A stretch of DNA of 10,374 nt, taken from positions 1-10,374 of the forward strand of contig JASLBL010000187.1 in NCBI GenBank assembly GCA_030146615.1, given 5' to 3'. A program made the position numbers and the translations under genes. This DNA is from Actinomycetes bacterium. Its GTDB lineage: Bacteria > Actinomycetota > CALGFH01. A model generated the notes under the pieces. The model saw only the letters and a list, made by a program, of their open reading frames with translations. It did not search any database and was not told the DNA's origin. This document shows, in pieces, positions 5,660 to 10,374 of this stretch (position 1 is the stretch's first letter; the number at the start of each line of letters is the position of its first letter).

Positions 5660-6565
5660 GTGGCCGCCGACGCCGGCGTCCTCAGCCAGGGGCTCGGCTG
5701 GTTCAGCCTCGGCCTTGGGGCCGCCCAGACGGCCGCTCCGGGCTTGGTGAACCGGCTGGTCGGCGTGGACGACAACGCCCGCAACCGGGCGCTCATGCGC
5801 GCCGTGGGCGTTCGCGAGCTGACCGCGGGAACGGGGATCTTCAGCCGTCCCCGGCCGGTGGGCTGGCTGTGGGCCCGGGTGGCCGGCGACGCCATGGACC
5901 TGGCGCTGCTGGGCGCCGCCGCCGGCTCCCGCCGCAACGCCCGGCGCCGGGTCGTGGCCGCGACCGCCGCCGTCGCCGGGGTCGCCGCCCTCGACCTGTA
6001 CACCGGCATGCGGCTGCGCCGCGCCGAGGCCGCCGGCACACGGGAGGAAGCCATGCAGGCCAAGACCGCGATCACCATCAAGCGGCCGGTCGAGGACGTC
6101 TACCGGTTCTGGCGCGACTTCACCAACCTGCCCGGCTTCATGATCCACCTGGCCTCGGTGGAGCCGTCCGGCAACGGCCGCTCCCACTGGACGGCCAACG
6201 CCCCGGCCGGCAGGACCGTGGAGTGGGACGCCGAGATTGTCGAGGACAAGCCCAACGAGCGCATCAGCTGGCGCTCGCTGGAGGGCTCGCAGGTCGCCAC
6301 CACGGGGTCGGTCTGGTTCACGCCGACGCTGCGCAACGACGGCACCGAGGTCCGGGTCGAACTCAGCTACGACCCGCCGGGCGGCGCCCTCGGCAAGCTC
6401 GTCGCCAAGCTGTTCGGGGAGGAGCCCCAGCAGCAGATCACCGACGACCTGCGCCGCCTCAAGCAGGTGCTGGAGACGGGCGAGGTCGTCCGGTCCGAGG
6501 GCAGCCCGGAAGGCACCCGGAGCCTGCGCCTGGTCGCCCAGCGCCCCGCCCAGCCGGTCGGCTGA
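5660..6565 (+). CDS. Membrane protein with C-terminal SRPBCC (cyclase/dehydrase-like) domain
   Basis: The 301-residue protein resembles COG5637 membrane/SRPBCC proteins. The N-terminal part (about 8-120) has hydrophobic stretches around 12-28, 66-90 and 97-115, with the motif ALMRAVGVRELTAGTGIF (44-61) typical of DUF4267-like helices. The SRPBCC domain follows from about 135: AITIKRPVEDVYRFWRDFTNLPGFM (137-161), VEWDAEIVEDKPNERISWRSL (187-207), GSVWFTP (216-222) and QITDDLRRLKQVLETGE (259-275). The domain presumably binds a lipid-like ligand at the membrane. The GTG start at 5660 is chosen because GGAGGA lies five bases upstream; in-frame ATGs at 5597 and 5624 lack a site. It is followed after 40 bases by the dehydrogenase gene, probably as one operon. 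Confidence 0.82.
   Translation: MAADAGVLSQGLGWFSLGLGAAQTAAPGLVNRLVGVDDNARNRALMRAVGVRELTAGTGIFSRPRPVGWLWARVAGDAMDLALLGAAAGSRRNARRRVVAATAAVAGVAALDLYTGMRLRRAEAAGTREEAMQAKTAITIKRPVEDVYRFWRDFTNLPGFMIHLASVEPSGNGRSHWTANAPAGRTVEWDAEIVEDKPNERISWRSLEGSQVATTGSVWFTPTLRNDGTEVRVELSYDPPGGALGKLVAKLFGEEPQQQITDDLRRLKQVLETGEVVRSEGSPEGTRSLRLVAQRPAQPVG
6042..6055 (+). promoter_or_regulatory. Strong internal ribosome site and in-frame ATG at the domain junction
   Basis: GGGAGGA (6042-6048) stands four bases before an in-frame ATG (6053-6055, residue 132), exactly between the membrane helices and the SRPBCC domain. Initiation here would give a soluble 170-residue SRPBCC protein beside the full-length membrane form. 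The site could also be a remnant of two formerly separate genes. Confidence 0.4.
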
Positions 6566-6605
6566 GCCACCCCCGAACCGTCAGACGACCAGAAACGGAG
6601 CTTCC

Positions 6606-7778
6606 ATGCGTGCCAACTGCTGGATGGGCAGGACCAAGGTCGAGGTCCGTGAGGTCCCCGACCCCAAGATCCTGAACGCCCGCGACGCCATCGTCCGCAT
6701 CTCCTCGACCGCTATCTGCGGGTCGGACCTGCACCTGTACAACGGCTACATCCCGACCATGAAGAAGGGCGACATCGTCGGCCACGAGTTCATGGGCGAG
6801 GTGGTCGAGGTCGGGCCGGCCGTGTCCAAGGTCAAGGTCGGCGACCGGGTGGTGGTCCCGTTCCCGATCGCCTGCGGCAGCTGCTACGCCTGCGAGCGCG
6901 AGCGGTACTCGGTGTGCGAGAACACCAACCCCAACGCCGGCATCGCCGAGAAGCTCATGGGCCACGCCCCGGCCGGGGTCTTCGGCTACTCCCACATGCT
7001 GGGCGGCTACCCCGGCGGCCAGGCCGAGTACGCCCGGGTCCCGTTCGCCGACGTCGGCCCGATCGTGATCGAGGACGACCTCCCCGACGAGCAGGTGCTG
7101 TTCCTGTCCGACATCCTGCCCACCGGCTACATGGGGGCCGAGCTGGCCGACATCACGCCCGGCGACGTGGTCGCGGTGTGGGGCGCCGGCCCGGTCGGCC
7201 TGTTCGCCATGGCCAGCGCCCGGCTCCTCGGGGCCGGCCGGGTGATCGCGATCGACCGGTTCCCCTACCGGCTGGAGCGGGCCGCCGAGCACACCGGCGC
7301 CGAGACCATCAACTACGAGGAGACCGACGTCGCCGAGGCCCTCCAGTGGCTCACCGCCGGCCGCGGCCCCGACGCCTGCATCGATGCCGTCGGCCTGGAG
7401 GCCCACCAGTCCAACCGGGCCCTGCGCGCCTACGACCGGACCAAGCAGGCGGCCCGCCTGGAGACCGACCGGCCCCATGCCCTGCGCGAGGCCATCCTGA
7501 GCTGCCGCAACGGCGGCACCGTCTCGGTGATCGGCGTCTACGGCGGCTTCGTGGACAAGTTCCCGATGGGCTCGGTCATGAACCGGTCCCTGACCATCCG
7601 GGCCGGCCAGTGCCACGTGCAGCACTACATGCGGCCGCTGCTGGACCGGATCCGCAACGGTGAGATCGACCCCAGCTTCGTCATCAGCCACCAGCTGCCG
7701 CTCGACCAGGCACCCCAGGGCTTCGAGATCTTCAAGAACAAGGAGGACAACTGCACCAAGATCGTCCTCAAGCCCTGA
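6606..7778 (+). CDS. Zinc-dependent alcohol dehydrogenase, glutathione-independent formaldehyde dehydrogenase-like
   Basis: The 390-residue protein is a medium-chain dehydrogenase with both zinc sites visible. Catalytic ligands are Cys38 (AICGSDLH), His60-Glu61 (GHEFMGEVVEVG) and probably Asp169 (FLSDILPTGYMGAE). The structural zinc is held by Cys90, Cys93, Cys96 and Cys104. The Rossmann loop VWGAGPVGLFA (191-201) and Asp217 after the second strand (IAIDRFPYR) indicate NAD rather than NADP. The extended region after the structural zinc (105-140) and the SDILPTGY motif place it with the formaldehyde-dehydrogenase-like group. The true substrate may be another aldehyde or alcohol. GGAG lies five bases before the ATG. 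Its partner upstream is the membrane-SRPBCC gene, a pairing I recall from other bacteria. Confidence 0.92.
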   Translation: MRANCWMGRTKVEVREVPDPKILNARDAIVRISSTAICGSDLHLYNGYIPTMKKGDIVGHEFMGEVVEVGPAVSKVKVGDRVVVPFPIACGSCYACERERYSVCENTNPNAGIAEKLMGHAPAGVFGYSHMLGGYPGGQAEYARVPFADVGPIVIEDDLPDEQVLFLSDILPTGYMGAELADITPGDVVAVWGAGPVGLFAMASARLLGAGRVIAIDRFPYRLERAAEHTGAETINYEETDVAEALQWLTAGRGPDACIDAVGLEAHQSNRALRAYDRTKQAARLETDRPHALREAILSCRNGGTVSVIGVYGGFVDKFPMGSVMNRSLTIRAGQCHVQHYMRPLLDRIRNGEIDPSFVISHQLPLDQAPQGFEIFKNKEDNCTKIVLKP

Positions 7779-7810
7779 GGGGCGGCCACTACTAGCCGTC
7801 GTCGACCATG

Positions 7811-7834
7811 CCGGCGAGTACCTCGCGTCGCCGG
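7811..7834 (+). terminator. Weak candidate terminator after the dehydrogenase
   Basis: CCGGCGA and TCGCCGG form a seven-pair stem with a ten-base loop, 33 bases past the dehydrogenase stop. There is no T tract, and an overlapping alternative stem (GCGAG/CTCGC, 7814-7826) competes with it. The rest of the 116-base gap to the next gene shows no clear promoter. Confidence 0.25.
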
Positions 7835-7894
7835 GGGAAGCCGTCTCCCCGAGGACACATCGCCGAGTTCGGGAAGGCTAGGCTGGAGGCCATC

Positions 7895-10374
7895 ATGGGG
7901 TTCCGGGGTGCGATCTTTGACGTGGACGGTGTCCTGGTCGACTCGCCGCATGAGCTGGCCTGGCGTGAGGCCCTGCGGGTGCTGCTGGAGGGGGAGTGGC
8001 GCGAGGTCCGTGACCAGACCAGCTGGACGCCCGAGCGCTTCACCTCGGCGGTGTACCAGCAGGTGATGGCGGGCAAGCCCCGGATGGCCGGGGCCCGGGC
8101 GGCGCTGGAGCACTTTGGGGTGCCCGAGGTCGGCATCCGGGCCGAGCGCTACGCCGCGGCCAAGCAGGCCCAGGTGGTCGAGCTGATCCAGGAGGGCCGG
8201 TTCATGGCCTTCCCGGACGCCCTGCGGTTCCTCCTGGCCGTCAAGGCGGCCGGGATGCGGGTGGCGGCGGCGTCCTCGTCCAAGAACGCCCGGCTGTTCC
8301 TGGCCCGGATCCGGGTGGACACCTTCGCCGCCGAGCAGCGGCTGGACGACCACTTGGTCCATCCCGGGATGACCCTGGAGGAGCTGTTCGACGCCGACAT
8401 CTCGGGCCGCGACTTCCCAAAAGGCAAGCCCGACCCGGCGATCTTCCTGACCGCCGCTGGGGAGCTGGGGATCGGCCCGGGCGACTGCTTTGTGGTCGAG
8501 GACGCCTCCAGCGGGGTCCTGGCCGCCAAGGCCGCGAGGATGGCGGCGATCGGGGTGGCTCGCCTGGGCGACCGGGACCTGCTGGTGGAGGCGGGCGCCG
8601 ACCTGGTCGTGCCGACCCTGGACGACGTCTGCCGGCCCGCCCTGGCCGAGGGTCGGCTGGAGGAGCGGCAGGCGGTCGCGGAGCTGCGACGGCGGCACAC
8701 CGAGCGGCCCCCGAGTGTCTGGAGCCTGGTCTACGACGGCTTCGACCCCGCCCGCCAGGGGCTCCGGGAGGCCCTGTGCGCGCTCGGCAACGGCTACTTC
8801 GTCACCCGCGCCGCCCTGCCCGAGGCCGAGGCCGACGACGTCAACTACCCGGGCACGTATGTGGCCGGCCTCTACAACCGGGCCCGGACCGAGATCGCCG
8901 GCCGCACGGTCGTGAACGAGGACCTGGTCAACGTCCCCAACTGGCTGCCGCTGCGGTTCCGGATCGCCGGCGGCGACTGGTTCGACGTCCAGCGGGACGA
9001 CGTCCTCCAGCACCGGTACGAGCTCGACATGCGCCACGGGACGCTGGTCCGGCGCCTGCGCTGGCAGGACGCCGAGGGCCGGCGGACCAGCGTCGTCCAG
9101 CGCCGGCTGGTGAGCATGAAGGACGAGCACCTCGCCGGCCTGGAGACCACCTTCGAGGCCGAGAACTGGTCGGGGACCCTGGAGGTCCGCTCCGGCCTGG
9201 ACGGCCGGGTGGTCAACGCCGGGGTCAAGCGCTACCGCGACCTGACCGGCCGCCACCTGACCGTGCTCGACCAGGCCGAGGTCAACCCCGAGACGGTCGA
9301 CCTCCAGGTCGAGACGACCCAGTCGCGCGTCCGGGTCGCCCTGGCCGCCCGCACCCGGCTGCGCCGCGACGGCGCGACCGCCGAGGCCGTCCGGCGCCTG
9401 GTCAGCGAGCCCGGGTTCGTCGCCCACGAGCTGGCCTTCGAGCTGGAGCAGGGGCGTCCGGCCACGGTGGAGAAGGTCGTCACCCTGTTCACCTCACGGG
9501 ACCGGGCGGTGTCCGAGAGCCGCGCCGACGCGCGGCTGGTGCTGGCCGGCGCCGAGGACTTCCAGCCGCTGCTGGACCGGCACCAGCGCGCCTGGGACAG
9601 CCTCTGGAACCGCTTCGACGTCCAGCTCGACAGCGCCAACCAGTGGACCGAGACGGTCCTGCACCTGCACATCCTCCACCTGCTCCAGACGGTCTCGCCC
9701 CACACCGTCCACCTGGACGTCGGCGTCCCGGCCCGGGGCTGGCACGGGGAGGCCTACCGGGGCCACATCTTCTGGGACGAGCTGTTCATCTTCCCGTTCT
9801 TCAACCTCCAGCGACCGATCCTGGCCGCCGCGCTGCTCGACTACCGCCACGCCCGCCTCGGCGCGGCCAGGGCGGCGGCCCGGGAGGCCGGCTACCAGGG
9901 GGCCATGTTCCCCTGGCAGAGCGGCTCCAACGGCCAGGAGGAGACCCAGGCGCTCCATCTCAATCCCAAGTCGGGTCGCTGGCTACCGGACCACTCCCGC
10001 AACCAGCGGCACGTCAACATCGCCATCGCCTACAACGTCTGGCAGCACTACCTGGTCACCGGGAGCACCGCGTTCCTGCGCTTTACCGGCGCCGAGCTGC
10101 TGATCGAGATCGCCCGGTTCTGGTCCAGTATCACCACCTACAACGCCGAGCAGGACCGCTACGAGATCCTGGGAGTGATGGGCCCGGACGAGTACCACGA
10201 GGGCTACCCGGACGCCGACGAGCCAGGCCTACGCAACAACACCTACACCAACGTCATGGTGGTCTGGCTGCTGCAGCGGGCCCTGGAGGCCCTGGAGGTC
10301 CTGCCACCCCACTACCGACAGGAGCTGGCCGCCGAGCTGGCCATCCGGGACGAGGAGCTGGACCGCTGGCGCGA
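7895..10374 (+). CDS. Beta-phosphoglucomutase (HAD) - GH65 disaccharide phosphorylase fusion, 3' partial
   Basis: The frame is open for 826 codons to the window edge. Residues 1-250 are a beta-phosphoglucomutase-type HAD: FDVDGVLVDS (8-17; nucleophile Asp9, acid/base Asp11), AAASSSKNA (124-132), KGKPDPAIF (176-184) and VVEDASSGVLAAKAA (200-214). From about 273 comes a GH65 enzyme: SLVYDGFDP, LGNGYFVTRAA, the N-terminal beta-sandwich to about 540, then the catalytic (alpha/alpha)6 barrel with GHIFWDELFIFPFF and GPDEYHEGYPD, where Glu766 is the expected general acid. GH65 phosphorylases split trehalose, maltose, kojibiose or nigerose with phosphate into beta-glucose-1-phosphate and glucose, and the HAD half would turn that into glucose-6-phosphate. 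The phosphate-binding and C-terminal parts lie outside the window. GGAGG lies five bases before the ATG. The exact disaccharide is not decidable. Confidence 0.92.
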   Translation, partial: MGFRGAIFDVDGVLVDSPHELAWREALRVLLEGEWREVRDQTSWTPERFTSAVYQQVMAGKPRMAGARAALEHFGVPEVGIRAERYAAAKQAQVVELIQEGRFMAFPDALRFLLAVKAAGMRVAAASSSKNARLFLARIRVDTFAAEQRLDDHLVHPGMTLEELFDADISGRDFPKGKPDPAIFLTAAGELGIGPGDCFVVEDASSGVLAAKAARMAAIGVARLGDRDLLVEAGADLVVPTLDDVCRPALAEGRLEERQAVAELRRRHTERPPSVWSLVYDGFDPARQGLREALCALGNGYFVTRAALPEAEADDVNYPGTYVAGLYNRARTEIAGRTVVNEDLVNVPNWLPLRFRIAGGDWFDVQRDDVLQHRYELDMRHGTLVRRLRWQDAEGRRTSVVQRRLVSMKDEHLAGLETTFEAENWSGTLEVRSGLDGRVVNAGVKRYRDLTGRHLTVLDQAEVNPETVDLQVETTQSRVRVALAARTRLRRDGATAEAVRRLVSEPGFVAHELAFELEQGRPATVEKVVTLFTSRDRAVSESRADARLVLAGAEDFQPLLDRHQRAWDSLWNRFDVQLDSANQWTETVLHLHILHLLQTVSPHTVHLDVGVPARGWHGEAYRGHIFWDELFIFPFFNLQRPILAAALLDYRHARLGAARAAAREAGYQGAMFPWQSGSNGQEETQALHLNPKSGRWLPDHSRNQRHVNIAIAYNVWQHYLVTGSTAFLRFTGAELLIEIARFWSSITTYNAEQDRYEILGVMGPDEYHEGYPDADEPGLRNNTYTNVMVVWLLQRALEALEVLPPHYRQELAAELAIRDEELDRWR

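Noticed and set aside
4609..6081. 490-codon minus-strand open frame, and the 600-codon minus-strand frame at 7625-9427
   Set aside because: Both are Arg/Ala/Gly- or Gly/Asp/Val-rich shadows of real genes (the HAD phosphatase frame and the membrane-SRPBCC gene; the GH65 fusion). Their conserved motifs lie only in the real frames.

Overview
The window is very GC-rich DNA (most codons end in G or C, with GTG starts and purine-rich Shine-Dalgarno sites). Its family content points to an actinobacterium (Actinomycetota), probably an environmental one: a SARP/AfsR-type regulator, an ArsR + AHSA1 pair, a TfoX-N protein, DUF1801, COG5637-like membrane/SRPBCC proteins and a HAD-GH65 fusion. I see no rRNA, tRNA, CRISPR array or transposase gene. 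No stretch longer than about 210 bases lacks a gene.

Layout. (1) 1-1641, minus strand: a UbiE-like methyltransferase (817-1641), a 37-residue single-span membrane peptide (689-802), then the N-terminal part of a SARP/BTAD transcriptional regulator (627 to the left edge). The left edge carries a perfect 33-bp foldback (1-33 / 67-99). On the opposite strand, the loop encodes what looks like the true continuation of the regulator, so the first ~66 bases are rearranged or chimeric. (2) 1828-3386: a TfoX-N protein (+) convergent with a DUF1801 protein (-). Divergent from DUF1801 is a translationally coupled ArsR repressor + AHSA1/SRPBCC operon (+). A near-consensus minus-strand promoter and a small dyad lie in the AT-rich gap between them. 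(3) 3387-3596: a 210-base gene-free gap between convergent genes, packed with nested inverted repeats. (4) 3597-5555/5639, minus strand: an alpha/beta hydrolase with its own recognisable promoter, and upstream of it a Cof-type HAD phosphatase. (5) 5660-7778, plus strand: a membrane + SRPBCC fusion protein and a zinc-dependent, formaldehyde-dehydrogenase-like alcohol dehydrogenase, probably one operon. (6) 7895 to the right edge, plus strand: a bifunctional beta-phosphoglucomutase (HAD) - GH65 disaccharide phosphorylase fusion, cut by the window end.

How the genes fit together. The HAD-GH65 fusion can be read as one catabolic module: phosphorolysis of an alpha-glucoside such as trehalose or maltose, then conversion of beta-glucose-1-phosphate to glucose-6-phosphate. 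The SRPBCC/dehydrogenase pair looks like a redox or detoxification unit of unknown substrate. The ArsR/AHSA1/DUF1801 block looks like a small autoregulated stress-type module. The rest are independent housekeeping or accessory genes. I do not see a convincing new defence or mobile system. The items most worth a second look are the left-edge foldback, the structured intergenic element, the conserved-looking micro-ORF, and the internal start inside the membrane-SRPBCC fusion.
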